This document shows positions 27,593-37,397 of a stretch of 51,130 bases of DNA, one piece after another. The stretch's first letter is position 1; every line of letters starts with the position of its first letter. Under the pieces are notes generated by a model that made no database searches, had not been told where the DNA came from, and worked only from the letters and a program-made list of their open reading frames with translations. Where the stretch lies: positions 1 through 51,130 of the forward strand of contig JAIOPD010000080.1 in assembly GCA_021414115.1 (NCBI GenBank). Direction: 5' to 3'. This DNA is from Planctomycetia bacterium (GTDB lineage: Bacteria > Planctomycetota > Planctomycetia > Pirellulales > UBA1268). The position numbers and the translations under genes were made by a program.

Positions 27593-28987
27593 GTGCAGCA
27601 GCCCCGCATCATCATCGTCGATTCCGCCGGTGCCCCCGCCCTGCCCTACGCGCGGCTCGTGGCTCGTCTCCAGCCGCTCGAGGTGCGGGTGGAGACGTCG
27701 CTCGACAAGGCGCTCGCCACGCTTTCCCGCGACTCGTGGGATCTCGGCGTCGTGACGGCCAGATCGGGCCCTACCGCCGACGTGCTCTACCGGGCGCTCC
27801 GCAAGGCCGACCCGCAGTTGCCGATGGTCGTGATCGATCCGAAGCCGAACGTCGACATGGCGCGAGCCTGTCTTCAGGCCGGGGCTGGCGACTACCTCGA
27901 CGTCGCCCGCGTGGAAACCGATCTGGAGGACGCCCTCGAGCGGCTGCTGAGAACCTCCCGCCGCCGGGCCGCCGAGGAGGTGCTCCGCCGGGCGGTCGAG
28001 CGGCCCTACTCGTTCGCCGAGTTTCTGGGCGAGAGCCCGGTGATGCAGCAGGTCTATTCGATCATCGATCGGGTGGCGACGAGCTCGGTCGACGTGCTCG
28101 TGACCGGTGAGACGGGCACGGGCAAGGAGCTTGTCGCGCGGGCGATCCACACCCGCAGCCGCCGCGCCGAGGGGCCGTTCGTGCCGGTGGACTGCGGGGC
28201 GATTCCCGACGCGCTCATCGAGAGCGAGCTCTTCGGCCACGAGCGCGGGGCCTTCACCGGCGCCGATGCCCGCCGCATGGGCCTGGTCGAGTTTGCCGAC
28301 GGCGGCACGCTCTTTCTCGACGAGGTGGGGGAGCTGCCGCTGCCCCTTCAGGCGAAACTGCTCCGCGTGCTCCAGGAGCGGCGGGTGCGGCGCGTGGGAG
28401 CGCGGCAGGAAAACCCGGTCGATGTCCGCGTGGTGGCCGCGACGTCCCGCGACATCGATCAGATGGTCGAGCGAGGCGAATTTCGCCGCGACCTCTTTTA
28501 TCGCATCAATGTGGTACGGGTCGATCTCCCGCCGCTGCGGGCCCGGGGCGACGACATCGGCCTGCTCGCCGAGTATTTCGCCAACAAGGCCGCCCATGAG
28601 GTGGGGCGGACGGTCGGCGGTCTCTCGACCGACGTCTATCAGGTGCTCAAGAGCTACCACTGGCCGGGCAACGTGCGGGAGCTGCAAAACGTGGTCCGAC
28701 GGGCGATCGCGATGACGCGGCTGCCAATGGCGGGCGTAGACGACCTGCCGGACGAGATCGTGGCCGCTGCAGGTCGGACCGCCGGCGCCGAGGCCGGCGC
28801 GATCGGCTTCTTCGCGCAGCGGGCCGAGCATGTGGCGAAGTTCGAGAAGCACTACCTCGCCGACCTGCTCACGCGGCACCTCGGCGACATCTCGGCCGCG
28901 GCGCGGGAGGCACGGCTCCCCCGGGGCACGCTCTATCGTCTCATGAAGGGGCACGGCCTCGACGGCGGACAGTTTCGCAAGTCGTGA
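27593..28987 (+). CDS. Sigma-54-dependent transcriptional activator with degenerate receiver
   Basis: 464 aa, GTG start. Residues 1-115 keep the receiver-domain fold pattern (RIIIVDS at the first strand), but the phospho-acceptor position reads LGVVTARSG, with no Asp near residue 55, and the acidic pair is reduced to one Asp. Phosphorelay control is therefore unlikely. The AAA+ domain (about 143-385) is intact: Walker A GETGTGKE 172-179, the sigma-54 contact loop GAFTGA 219-224, Walker B GGTLFLDE 237-244, and the REFRRDLFYRINV and WPGNVRELQNVVRRAI regions. The C-terminus (about 425-455) is a Fis-type HTH (DISAAAREARLPRGTLYRLM). It opens sigma-54 promoters by ATP hydrolysis. Its targets are not known; the glnB promoter at 34851 is one candidate. 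Confidence 0.92.
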   Translation: MQQPRIIIVDSAGAPALPYARLVARLQPLEVRVETSLDKALATLSRDSWDLGVVTARSGPTADVLYRALRKADPQLPMVVIDPKPNVDMARACLQAGAGDYLDVARVETDLEDALERLLRTSRRRAAEEVLRRAVERPYSFAEFLGESPVMQQVYSIIDRVATSSVDVLVTGETGTGKELVARAIHTRSRRAEGPFVPVDCGAIPDALIESELFGHERGAFTGADARRMGLVEFADGGTLFLDEVGELPLPLQAKLLRVLQERRVRRVGARQENPVDVRVVAATSRDIDQMVERGEFRRDLFYRINVVRVDLPPLRARGDDIGLLAEYFANKAAHEVGRTVGGLSTDVYQVLKSYHWPGNVRELQNVVRRAIAMTRLPMAGVDDLPDEIVAAAGRTAGAEAGAIGFFAQRAEHVAKFEKHYLADLLTRHLGDISAAAREARLPRGTLYRLMKGHGLDGGQFRKS

Positions 28988-29023
28988 CGGCCGCTGGCGA
29001 TCGAGCGCTGCGACCGACCGCGG

Positions 29024-30463
29024 TCAGCCCTTCTTGTTGCGGTCCCAGGTCTGCCCCGCCTTGTAGCGGTTCGCCCGGTCGACGAGCTCTTCGTTCTTCG
29101 TGGTGCCGAGCACCTTGTCGAGTGCCTTGACGAACTCGTCTTTATGAGCGTCGCGGAGCTTCTGGTGGTGCGCGAGTTCGACGACGCTCCGGCAGGCCGG
29201 CTCGGCGAGCGCGGGGTCATCGAGATAGGGGACCACGAACCTGAATGTCTCGATCGTGCGGATGGCGTTGGCTCGCTCCAGCACCTTCGCCTTGTCTTCA
29301 GGGCGATCGCAGAGGTCCATCGTCTTCTTGAGCAGTTCGAGCTTCTGGCCGTCGTTGAGCTTGTTGTTGGGGAGCGGGGCGATGCGGATCAGTGACGCGA
29401 GGAGCAGTTTTTTCTCCCCCTCGTCGGTTGAACTGGCGAGGAGGGCGAGGAGCCGGTCCTTGACGGCCGCGTCGGGCCAGCGCGTCAGCGCCGCGAGCCC
29501 CTGCTTCCGGCTGACGGGATCATTGATCATGCCATCAACGATTCCCAGGGCCGCAGGACCACCGATCCGGCCCAGCGCCGGCAGGAGCGTCTCGCGGTCG
29601 GCTTCTCCAGCGGCCTTGAACACCCCGAGGAATTTCTCCGTGGCCTGCTCGCGTCCGGTGTTCACCGTGCAGATCGCCACGATCGCCTTCTCGATCTCGT
29701 CGCGGTTGCCGCCGGGCTCGGCCTTGAGCAGCCCGCGGGCGAGTCCTTCGACTTCGCCGGGGCCGCCGAGCGCGGCAACCCCGCCAACCCCGGCCTGCCG
29801 AATCCCGGCATCGGCATCGCTCGTGGCGGCGACCATGTCTGCGAGCGCGGCACGGTCGCGGCGGCTGGCGAGCACCTCGATCAGCGCGGCCCGAGTGACC
29901 CCGGTCGCGGCCTGCGCCGCCGCGCGGATCGCCGCAGGTGAGTCGGATCCACCGAGAACGAGGAGGGCTCGCCGTGCGGCCGCCCGTTCAGGGTCGTTCG
30001 CGGCGAGCGACTTCACGATCCTGGCCACGTCGGCGGCGCCTCCGAGTTTGCCGATGGCGAGCAGGGCCGCCGCCCGCGATCCTGCGTCGGACGAGGAGTC
30101 GAGCAGGCTCGCGGCCGCTGGAAGGGCGGCCGCATCGCCCCGGTCTCCGAGAGCCGAGAGGACGGCCGCCTGCACGGCGGGCGGCAACGACGGCAGCCGT
30201 TCGCCCACGACTCGGGTGAACCAGTCGCCCTTGAGGCCATACCGCACGCGATCGATCGCGATGGCGCGGAGATCCGCATCCGGTGACGCGATCGCAGCGA
30301 GCACGGTGTCGCCGAGCGCGCGGGCTTCCGCGGTTGGTGCGGCGACCGCGGCCGACGCGGCAAGCGAGACGATCAGGCTGCAGGCGAGCATGCCACAGAC
30401 TGAAGTTCCACGGATTGCTCCACCAGGTTGGCGCGAGGAGATTGTCGATGACCGAATGAACAT
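29024..30463 (-). CDS. Secreted HEAT-repeat protein
   Basis: The start at 30463 (MFIRSSTISS) has GGAGAGG about six bases upstream, giving 479 aa; a nearby Met at 30478 has no Shine-Dalgarno. A signal peptide is followed by an Ala-rich array of short helical repeats (LRAIAIDRVRYGL, RAALLAIGKLGGAADVARIV, RQAGVGGVAALGGPGEVEGL). The C-terminal 150 residues are less regular and basic (KKTMDLCDRPEDKAKVLERA), and the chain ends in a Lys-rich tail. HEAT arrays form curved scaffolds for protein contact. It is last in the run after a shorter HEAT protein and the exported oxidoreductase, so it probably serves that envelope system. Confidence 0.8.
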   Translation of the reverse strand: MFIRSSTISSRQPGGAIRGTSVCGMLACSLIVSLAASAAVAAPTAEARALGDTVLAAIASPDADLRAIAIDRVRYGLKGDWFTRVVGERLPSLPPAVQAAVLSALGDRGDAAALPAAASLLDSSSDAGSRAAALLAIGKLGGAADVARIVKSLAANDPERAAARRALLVLGGSDSPAAIRAAAQAATGVTRAALIEVLASRRDRAALADMVAATSDADAGIRQAGVGGVAALGGPGEVEGLARGLLKAEPGGNRDEIEKAIVAICTVNTGREQATEKFLGVFKAAGEADRETLLPALGRIGGPAALGIVDGMINDPVSRKQGLAALTRWPDAAVKDRLLALLASSTDEGEKKLLLASLIRIAPLPNNKLNDGQKLELLKKTMDLCDRPEDKAKVLERANAIRTIETFRFVVPYLDDPALAEPACRSVVELAHHQKLRDAHKDEFVKALDKVLGTTKNEELVDRANRYKAGQTWDRNKKG

Positions 30464-30513
30464 GTGGAACCTCTCCATGAACTGCCGGATGAACGAGGGT
30501 GAACGGGAAGCCG

Positions 30514-31257
30514 TCAGGGGGCGACGGTGTCGTCGAGTGCGGCAAACAGGCCGCTCTGGGCGGCCATGCGGACGGCACGCTCGCGGTGCGTGCGCGGGGC
30601 GTTGCCCACGGCGGAGCTGATCGCCTCGAAGATCGCCTTGGCGGCCGTGCGATCGCCCGCCGCGAGGAAGGCATCGGCGCACGCCAGCCGGGCGTCGATC
30701 ACGGCGTCGGCGACGGGGCCCGTCGCCTTGGCGGCAGCGAGGGCGGCGGCGGCCGCGGGCGACGCGATCCGGCCCAGCCCTCTGGCGGCTGCGATGGCGA
30801 CTGCCGGATCACCTGCGAGCAAGGCCGCAAACAGCGGGACACTCGCCGCGTCGCGGCGGCTCGCGAGCGACGAGATCATTCCCGCCTTGAGATCGCCTCC
30901 CACGTCACCCAGCGCTTTGCGGAGCGCATCGACCGGTTCGGGGCCGCTAATCCGCTCGAGCGCGAATCGCGCCATGTGCGAGTTGTCCTTGTCGGCGAGC
31001 AGAGCAGCGAGTGCCGGCACGGAGGCCGCTGTGCCGATCAGGGAGAGCTTGCGGCAGACGTATTCCTTCGCGGCGCGGGACGTGCCGGGGCCGAGGATCG
31101 CCGCGAATCGCGTCTCGAGGTCGGACCGCAAGGCCGTGTCGGCATGGGCCGCGATCACGGCGGCGTCGATTGTCTGGAACGGAGCGGCGTCGCCGCCCCA
31201 GTCGAACGATTTCAGTGCCGCGAAGGGGGCGTCGAGGGTCGTGGTGTCGAAAGGCAT
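30514..31257 (-). CDS. HEAT-repeat protein (short)
   Basis: 247 aa with GGAG about eight bases upstream. No signal peptide is evident (MPFDTTTLDAPFAALKSF), so it is probably cytoplasmic. From residue about 70 onward there are Ala-rich HEAT-like repeats (AASVPALAALLADKDNSHMA, then AIAAARGLGRIASPAAAAAL). It starts 15 bases after the oxidoreductase stop and ends 50 bases before the larger HEAT protein. Three genes in a row on the same strand with such short gaps indicate one operon. Partner and function are unknown. Confidence 0.75.
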   Translation of the reverse strand: MPFDTTTLDAPFAALKSFDWGGDAAPFQTIDAAVIAAHADTALRSDLETRFAAILGPGTSRAAKEYVCRKLSLIGTAASVPALAALLADKDNSHMARFALERISGPEPVDALRKALGDVGGDLKAGMISSLASRRDAASVPLFAALLAGDPAVAIAAARGLGRIASPAAAAALAAAKATGPVADAVIDARLACADAFLAAGDRTAAKAIFEAISSAVGNAPRTHRERAVRMAAQSGLFAALDDTVAP

Positions 31258-31272
31258 CGAAAGATCTCCGGG

Positions 31273-32550
31273 TCAGAGCGTCCAGGGTTCGCGGCGGGCA
31301 CGGTCGAGAAGCCGGTTGGCCTCGTCATCGCCCTTGAACTGCTGCGCGGCACGGTCCCACTCCAGCGACCTTTCGAGCCGCTGCACAAGCGCGACCATGT
31401 GGGGCGCCGTCATCGTGTTGCAGGCCAGTTCGATGTCGCGGAACGGCCGCTGGCGGGTCTTCACGCAGTCGATGAAGTCGCCGTAGATGCCCCCCGTGCC
31501 GCTGTAGGCCGGCACCGCTTTTGGCGGGATCGGCGAGCCATCGCCGCGGATCGTGATGCCTCGCTCGTGGGCCACCACGGCCTTTGCGTCCTGGGGCCGA
31601 AGATGCTGCGGGCGATTGCAGTGGACCTCGACACCGTTGGGATACGTCAGCGTGACGAACGCCGCCGACTTGCCGTCGTCCGAGGCGGGGTGATACGTGA
31701 CTTTCGTCGGCTGCAGGTCGAGCAGACCGGCTGCGAAGATCGTGCCGCCGAAGTTGTGGGCGCCCCAGTCGGTGAGGCTACCGCCGGAGTAGTCGATGTA
31801 CGACCGCCAGCTGTTGCCGCCGGTGCCGAAGTTGCCGTCGCAGCGGCCAGGGTTGTAAGGCTCCCAGGGTGCCGGGCCGAGCCACAGGTCCCAGTCGATG
31901 TCGGTAGGCGTTGCCATGGCGGGCAGGTAGCAGGCCATCGCCGGCGGGCCGACGTTGAGATCCACCGACGTGATCCTGCCGAGCTCACCCGCCCAGCAGG
32001 GGTCGACAATCGTGCGGTAGTCCTCGAGCACCCGCTGGCTGCCGCCGGAGACGACCCGGCCGTAGCGGCGGGCCGCAGCGACCATGAGCGGACCCTCGCG
32101 CAGGGTCAGCGTTTCAGGCTTCTGCAGGTAGACATCTTTCCCCGCACGGCAGGCGGCGATCGTCATGATCGAGTGCCACTGGTCGGGAGTGGCGATGTGG
32201 ACCGCGTCGATGTCATCGCGGGCGAGGAGCTCACGGAAGTCGATGAAGGCGGCGCAGTCGGCGTTGCCGTACTTCCCGTCAACTCGCCCCTTTCCCGCCT
32301 CCCGCCACTTCTGTCGCACATCGCAGACGGCGACATACTGTACGTCGGGACGGCCCAGAAACCCGCCCTGATCGCCGGAGCCCATGTTGCCCAGGCCGAT
32401 GCCCCCCATCACGATCCGGTCGCTCGCCGGCGGGGTGGTGGCGTCGCCGAGCGCCTTCGACGTGATCACGTAGGGGGCCGTCGCGGCGCCGGCCGCGGCC
32501 GCCGTCGCCTTGAGAAATCCGCGGCGCGTGGTCGAGGAACGCGGGGCCAT
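31273..32550 (-). CDS. Gfo/Idh/MocA-family oxidoreductase, Tat-exported
   Basis: 425 aa with a twin-arginine signal (RRGFLKATAAAAGAATA, Arg9-Arg10) and GAGGAG seven bases upstream of the ATG. The N-terminal Rossmann domain starts at about residue 45 with the dinucleotide motif GGIGLGNMG, followed by VAVCDVRQ and HIATPDQWH. The C-terminal domain has SVDLNVGPPAM, WDLWLGPAPWEPYNPGR and DWGAHNFGG. This family typically oxidises or reduces sugars and cyclic polyols with NAD(P). Tat export means it folds with cofactor before leaving the cytoplasm. It follows the CE15-DUF1080 fusion by 102 bases and precedes two HEAT genes; the cluster suggests processing of uronic-acid-containing or keto-sugar polysaccharides outside the cytoplasm. 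Confidence 0.92.
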   Translation of the reverse strand: MAPRSSTTRRGFLKATAAAAGAATAPYVITSKALGDATTPPASDRIVMGGIGLGNMGSGDQGGFLGRPDVQYVAVCDVRQKWREAGKGRVDGKYGNADCAAFIDFRELLARDDIDAVHIATPDQWHSIMTIAACRAGKDVYLQKPETLTLREGPLMVAAARRYGRVVSGGSQRVLEDYRTIVDPCWAGELGRITSVDLNVGPPAMACYLPAMATPTDIDWDLWLGPAPWEPYNPGRCDGNFGTGGNSWRSYIDYSGGSLTDWGAHNFGGTIFAAGLLDLQPTKVTYHPASDDGKSAAFVTLTYPNGVEVHCNRPQHLRPQDAKAVVAHERGITIRGDGSPIPPKAVPAYSGTGGIYGDFIDCVKTRQRPFRDIELACNTMTAPHMVALVQRLERSLEWDRAAQQFKGDDEANRLLDRARREPWTL

Positions 32551-32652
32551 GGGGTCACTCCTCAGGTCGTGGTCGTGAGCCGGTACGAAAACAGAAACAC
32601 TCTACTTCCCTGCCGTGGCTCCTACAACAACTGCGGTCGGCAGGCCAGCCGG

Positions 32653-34665
32653 TCAGTCACCGTCGAGCGGCTTGATCCAGACGTTGCGAAACCGCACGGG
32701 ACTGCCGTGGTCCTGGAGAAAGAGCGGACCTTTCCCGGTCGCCCGCTGCGTCTTCTCGATCGCCCGCAGGTGGTCGGTGACGCCGTGCCGGTAGGGGATG
32801 TAGGGCGACCGCGGCTCCGTGAACTCGATGCCGTCCTGCACGAGTTGGCCATTGAGCCAGGCGGTGATCGAACCGGGCGTCGTGATGGTGCCTGTGGCAT
32901 CGCGTCGTGGGGCAATGAAACGGATGTCATACACCTGCCATTCGCCCGTCGGCCGCGCGGCGTTGACCAGCGGCTTGCCGAAGCGGTAGAGGGATCCCTC
33001 GTCCTGATCCGTCGGCGGATCGACACCGAATGAGTCGAATATCTGCATCTCGTAGTGGCCATGGATGTAGAGGCCGCTGTTGCCGCTGGCCTTCGGCGAG
33101 GTCATGAACTCCGCGTGGATGTCGGCATCGCGGAAAACGGGCATGGAGACGAGGTGGTTGGCGTGGCCCTTCGTCTTTGACATCACCAGCGTGCCGTCTT
33201 CGATCTCCCAGTCGATCGGCCCGCCGGCCATGTTCGTGAGCTTCGGGCCGCCCGGTTCGCTGCCGTCGCCGAAGAGCAGGATCGCCCCCGGCGGCGGCTT
33301 CACCGGCAGCGGCTGCTGCACGGGTCGGAACCCGACGGGCCGCGGCTGGGACACGGGCGGATCGAGTCCGCGGACCGTGCGATCGGCGAAGTCGGCGAAC
33401 CGCACCCAGTCCACTTCGAGGAGATCGTGCTTGCCCGAGCGGACGTGGTAGCCGATGGTGCTGCCGATCGGTGAGTCGACCGCGGGAGAGTCGCCGGTGC
33501 CGAGGCCGACGAGGCCGAAGAGGTTCCAGACCGGGCTGGCGGCAACCGCCGCGAGAAACTCCCCGCGAGGGTCGGCCCAGCGGTCCTCGACGGCACTGGC
33601 CACGTAGAGCGGCCGGGGCGCCGTCAGCGCGAGCAAGACATGCTGGTCGCAGGGCAGGTCGACCTCGCGGCCGGCGTACGTGGCAAACGCGGGACAGAAC
33701 CAGTGGGGAAACCGCCCGGTGATCGCCGCGATGGTCTCGCCGTAGCTGCGTCGCTCGAGGGCCGCGCCGCCGCAGCCCGACTCGTTGGAGACGACCATCG
33801 CGAATCGTTCGTCGCACGCACCCGCCCAGAGCGCGGCCTTCCCGTTGCGGGAATGCCCCATGACGATCACCTTCCGCGCGTCGACCTCGGGCAGCGTCAC
33901 GAGCCAGTCGAGGATTCGCGAGAGCTGCCAGGCCCACGTCGCGATCGCGCCGGGTTCGTCGGCGGGAAGCTCGCCCGCGACGGGCCGGCCGAGGGAGACA
34001 ACCGCGCTGGCCGCACGGCCGTCGGGACGGTCGGGAAACACGTCGCCGTAACAGGCCGTGGCCATGCCATAGCCCCGTGCGAGCAGCGTCTCGACAGGCC
34101 ACCGATGGGCAGAGGCACCGCGCGAGGCCTGCGTCGCCTTGTGGTCGACGATGCCCGCCGCCGCGTCATCGGGCAGCCATGCCTCGCAGAGCCGGATGCC
34201 GGGATCGACATGCTCGGCCTGATTGCCCTTGAAGTTGAGGTTGAGGAACACCGGCGCGGGCAGACCAGAAGCCGGCAGATAGAGCAGCACGTCGGTGGTC
34301 GGTGCGTCGGCCGCGTCGCCGAGCCGGAGACGGGCCTGGAGCCGCACGGCCTTCGCACCATCAGCGAGGTCGACGTCGGCACGTTCGACGGCACCGACGA
34401 CCGATACCGGCACGCCGGGCAGCCTGCGGCCGTAGACAGACTGTTCGAGCAGCGCGAGCTGGTGGGGCCGTGACCGCGCGGTCCAGTCGTCCGCGGTCTT
34501 TGCGGGCACGCCATTCGGCCCGGCCAGCACGTCGGGCAGCGTGTAAGGACCGACCGCCGCCTCGTCGTAGTTGGGCTCCGCGGCGGTCACGGCAGACATC
34601 ACCATGACGAGTCCGATCGTAAGCCACAGGCCATCGCGCTGGAGTTGACGGCACCCGATCGGCAT
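32653..34665 (-). CDS. Secreted fusion: CE15 glucuronoyl-esterase-like domain plus DUF1080 domain
   Basis: 670 aa with a signal peptide (about 10-28). Residues about 60-435 resemble carbohydrate esterase family 15 glucuronoyl esterases: nucleophile motif GHSRNGKAA (Ser272; the family norm is GCSR.GK), VVSNESGCGGAALERRSYGE carrying the acidic residue region, and His413 in SGKHDLLEVDW. Residues about 458-668 form a DUF1080 (3-keto-disaccharide-hydrolase-like) domain: LLFGDGSE, WEIEDGTLVM, FRDADIHAEFMTSPKASGNS, GLYIHGHYEMQIFDSFGV and the final RFRNVWIKPL. CE15 enzymes cut lignin-carbohydrate esters. The fusion would couple ester removal with carbohydrate binding or keto-glycoside cleavage. It heads the four-gene cluster toward 29 kb. 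Confidence 0.9.
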   Translation of the reverse strand: MPIGCRQLQRDGLWLTIGLVMVMSAVTAAEPNYDEAAVGPYTLPDVLAGPNGVPAKTADDWTARSRPHQLALLEQSVYGRRLPGVPVSVVGAVERADVDLADGAKAVRLQARLRLGDAADAPTTDVLLYLPASGLPAPVFLNLNFKGNQAEHVDPGIRLCEAWLPDDAAAGIVDHKATQASRGASAHRWPVETLLARGYGMATACYGDVFPDRPDGRAASAVVSLGRPVAGELPADEPGAIATWAWQLSRILDWLVTLPEVDARKVIVMGHSRNGKAALWAGACDERFAMVVSNESGCGGAALERRSYGETIAAITGRFPHWFCPAFATYAGREVDLPCDQHVLLALTAPRPLYVASAVEDRWADPRGEFLAAVAASPVWNLFGLVGLGTGDSPAVDSPIGSTIGYHVRSGKHDLLEVDWVRFADFADRTVRGLDPPVSQPRPVGFRPVQQPLPVKPPPGAILLFGDGSEPGGPKLTNMAGGPIDWEIEDGTLVMSKTKGHANHLVSMPVFRDADIHAEFMTSPKASGNSGLYIHGHYEMQIFDSFGVDPPTDQDEGSLYRFGKPLVNAARPTGEWQVYDIRFIAPRRDATGTITTPGSITAWLNGQLVQDGIEFTEPRSPYIPYRHGVTDHLRAIEKTQRATGKGPLFLQDHGSPVRFRNVWIKPLDGD

Positions 34666-34764
34666 CGGTTGTTCCCTCGAGACGCTCGGCCTCAGGTCGC
34701 GGACCCGGGCCGGCGTTCATCGTTGTACCCGATCGGACTTCCCGCCGATTCGTCGCGCCGGTGA

Positions 34765-35298
<534 letters not shown>

Positions 35299-35353
35299 AC
35301 CGCGTCCGATTTCGGTGAAACGCCTGAGGGATTCCTGAGTGGCGGGGCGGAGC

Positions 35354-35515
35354 AGCCCGTGCCCCGAGAGCTGGACGTTCGCTCCGGGCACGGGGCTGCC
35401 CGTGCCCCGAGAGCTGGACGTTCGCTGGGGGCACGGGGCTGCCCGTGCCCCGAGAGCCGGACGTTCGCTCCGGGCTCGGGGCTGCCCATGCCCCGTCGCC
35501 GGACGTTCGCTCCGT
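35354..35515. repeat. Tandem array of a 43-bp unit (about four copies)
   Basis: GGACGTTCGCT recurs at 35373, 35416, 35459 and 35501 (spacing 43, 43, 42). Each unit contains GGGCACGGG and CCCGTGCCC separated by GCTG (for example 35386-35407), a strong 9-bp stem. The fourth copy is degenerate. A single copy lies at 17982-18024. No gene is seen in the array. Confidence 0.9.
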
Positions 35516-35546
35516 CCATCCTGGACTTCGCTCACTCTATGCTGCC

Positions 35547-35742
35547 TGCGCTTCGGCATCCTGCCTGCGCTGGCCAGCAACGCCGGCTCCGGGGCACGGG
35601 CAGCCCCTCGCGGGTTCGCGATGGTGTCCGTTGTTGGGGAAGCCCGGAGCGCGAGCGACGGGAAGACGCGCTGCGACCGTGTTGATGGCGGGGAGCCGTC
35701 CGGCGTGGGGAACGTATTCCCCGCGCTGGCGCTTGGGGCTTC
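35547..35742. repeat. Composite dispersed repeat with imperfect inverted arms
   Basis: 35547-35609 matches 18052-18117 in direct orientation. 35599-35669 matches the inverse of 4261-4331 at 66 of 71 positions. Arms 35639-35662 and 35719-35742 are inverted repeats of each other (19 of 24 positions), so about 104 bases could form one hairpin-like element. The region 35299-35908 otherwise shows no credible gene; translated frames give SPKRQRGE-type peptides. Confidence 0.8.
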
Positions 35743-35908
35743 TTGACGCCGAGCCGGCGGCGACGCTGCGGCCCGCTGTTACACCTGTCTTCACGACAGA
35801 CGCGACCAGCCCTCATCCGATACCCGACCTCTCCGCCCGCGATCGCCAGGTCAAGGCGCAGGCTCGGGCGCTCTCGGCGGAACGACTGGCCGCGATGATG
35901 CCGGTCGC

Positions 35909-37321
35909 TCATGTCGCCAGCGGTCGCGTCATCTCCACCGGCACGACCCACGCGTCGTACTGCTCGGGCGTGACGTAGCCGAGGGCCACGGCCGCGACTT
36001 TCAGACTCGTGCCATCGAGATGGGCCTGCTTGGCGATCTTGGCCGACTTCTCGTAGCCGATGTGGGTGTTGAGCGCCGTCACGAGCATGAGCGAGTCGTC
36101 GAGATGATGCCGGATGCGGGCGAGATTCGGCTCGATGCCGGTGGCACAGTGAATCCGCATCGAATCGCAGGCGTCGGCGATCAGGTCGGCCGACTCCAGG
36201 ACGTTGTGAATCATCACGGGTTTGTAGACGTTGAGCTGGAAGTTGCCCTGGCTGCCGGCGAAGGCGACGGCAGCGTCGTTGCCGAACACCTGGGCACAGA
36301 CCATCGTCATCGCCTCGCACTGCGTGGGATTGACTTTACCCGGCATGATCGAGCTGCCGGGCTCGTTCTCCGGGATCGAGATCTCGCCGATCCCGCAGCG
36401 CGGGCCGCTCGCCAGCCAGCGGATGTCGTTGGCGATTTTGAGCAGCGCCATCGCGAGGCCGCGCTCGGCCGCGCTCACTTCCACGAGCGCGTCGTGGGCG
36501 GCGAGGGCCGCGAACTTGTTGGGGGCCGACACGAAGGGATGGCCGGTCTCCTGGGCGATGAACGAGGCGGCCACGTCGCCAAACCTCGGATGAGCATTGA
36601 GCCCGGTGCCGACGGCCGTACCGCCGATCGCAAGTTCGTAGAGTCCCGGCAGCGCCCGCGCAATCCCCGCGAGCCGGTCGTCGAGCTGGGCCCGCCAACT
36701 CGAGATCTCCTGGCCGAGCGTGATCGGGGTCGCATCCTGGAGATGCGTGCGGCCGATTTTCACGAGGTCGGCATGCTTCTTCTCGAGCGTGAGGAACACG
36801 TCGCGGAGCTGCCGCACCGCGGGAAGGAGTCGGCCGTGGATCACCTCCACCGCTGCGATGTGCATCGCCGTGGGAAATGTGTCGTTCGATGATTGACCGC
36901 GATTGACGTCGTCGTTGGGGTGGACCGGCTTCTTCGTGCCCATCGTGCCACCGGCCATCTCGATCGCCCGGTTCGAGATCACCTCGTTGGCGTTCATGTT
37001 CGACTGCGTGCCGCTGCCTGTCTGGAAGACGACCAGCGGGAAGTGGTCGTCGAGCTTTCCGGCGATCACCTCGTCGGCCGCCCGCACGATCAGCTCCACC
37101 GTGTCGGCGGGCAGCTGGCCGAGCTCGCCATTGGCGAGCGCCGCCGACTTCTTGAGGATGCCAAGGGCCTTCTTGACGGCCCGTCCCCACTGGAAGCGGT
37201 CGACGCCGATCTTGAAGTTGTCGCGGGACCGCTCCGTCTGGGCACCCCAGTAGCGGTCGGCGGGCACCTGCACCTCGCCCATGCTGTCGGATTCGGTGCG
37301 GAAGGTTGGCGCGGCGGGCAT
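35909..37321 (-). CDS. fumC: Class II fumarate hydratase
   Basis: 470 aa, full length. Converts fumarate to L-malate in the citric acid cycle as an iron-independent homotetramer. Superfamily signature [11 protein letters not shown] is at 322-332, with SGTQSNMN at 103-110 and [14 protein letters not shown] at about 192-205. The N-terminus [26 protein letters not shown] and C-terminal [20 protein letters not shown] are typical. No catalytic change is visible. It is preceded by a 76-base gap from the GH10-like gene on the same strand; shared transcription is possible. The 3' end is followed by repeat DNA. Confidence 0.97.
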   Translation of the reverse strand: MPAAPTFRTESDSMGEVQVPADRYWGAQTERSRDNFKIGVDRFQWGRAVKKALGILKKSAALANGELGQLPADTVELIVRAADEVIAGKLDDHFPLVVFQTGSGTQSNMNANEVISNRAIEMAGGTMGTKKPVHPNDDVNRGQSSNDTFPTAMHIAAVEVIHGRLLPAVRQLRDVFLTLEKKHADLVKIGRTHLQDATPITLGQEISSWRAQLDDRLAGIARALPGLYELAIGGTAVGTGLNAHPRFGDVAASFIAQETGHPFVSAPNKFAALAAHDALVEVSAAERGLAMALLKIANDIRWLASGPRCGIGEISIPENEPGSSIMPGKVNPTQCEAMTMVCAQVFGNDAAVAFAGSQGNFQLNVYKPVMIHNVLESADLIADACDSMRIHCATGIEPNLARIRHHLDDSLMLVTALNTHIGYEKSAKIAKQAHLDGTSLKVAAVALGYVTPEQYDAWVVPVEMTRPLAT

Positions 37322-37397
37322 CGGCGGGGCTCCGGGAGTAGAAAACCGCCGTAGTGTAGCGTGCGGACGGCGGGCGACCGCCGGCGCCGTCTCCCGT

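Noticed and set aside
27422-28954. In-frame upstream extension of the SEC-C gene on the minus strand
   Set aside because: It is antisense to the intact sigma-54 activator over its whole length, has no domain support, and a good start exists at 27421.
30499-33033. Long plus-strand open frame over the HEAT and oxidoreductase genes
   Set aside because: Antisense of four well-supported genes; no domains.
35537-35794. 85-residue minus-strand frame in the repeat island
   Set aside because: Contains the SPKRQRGE phrase, which is the translated repeat arm, so it reflects repeat DNA rather than a gene.
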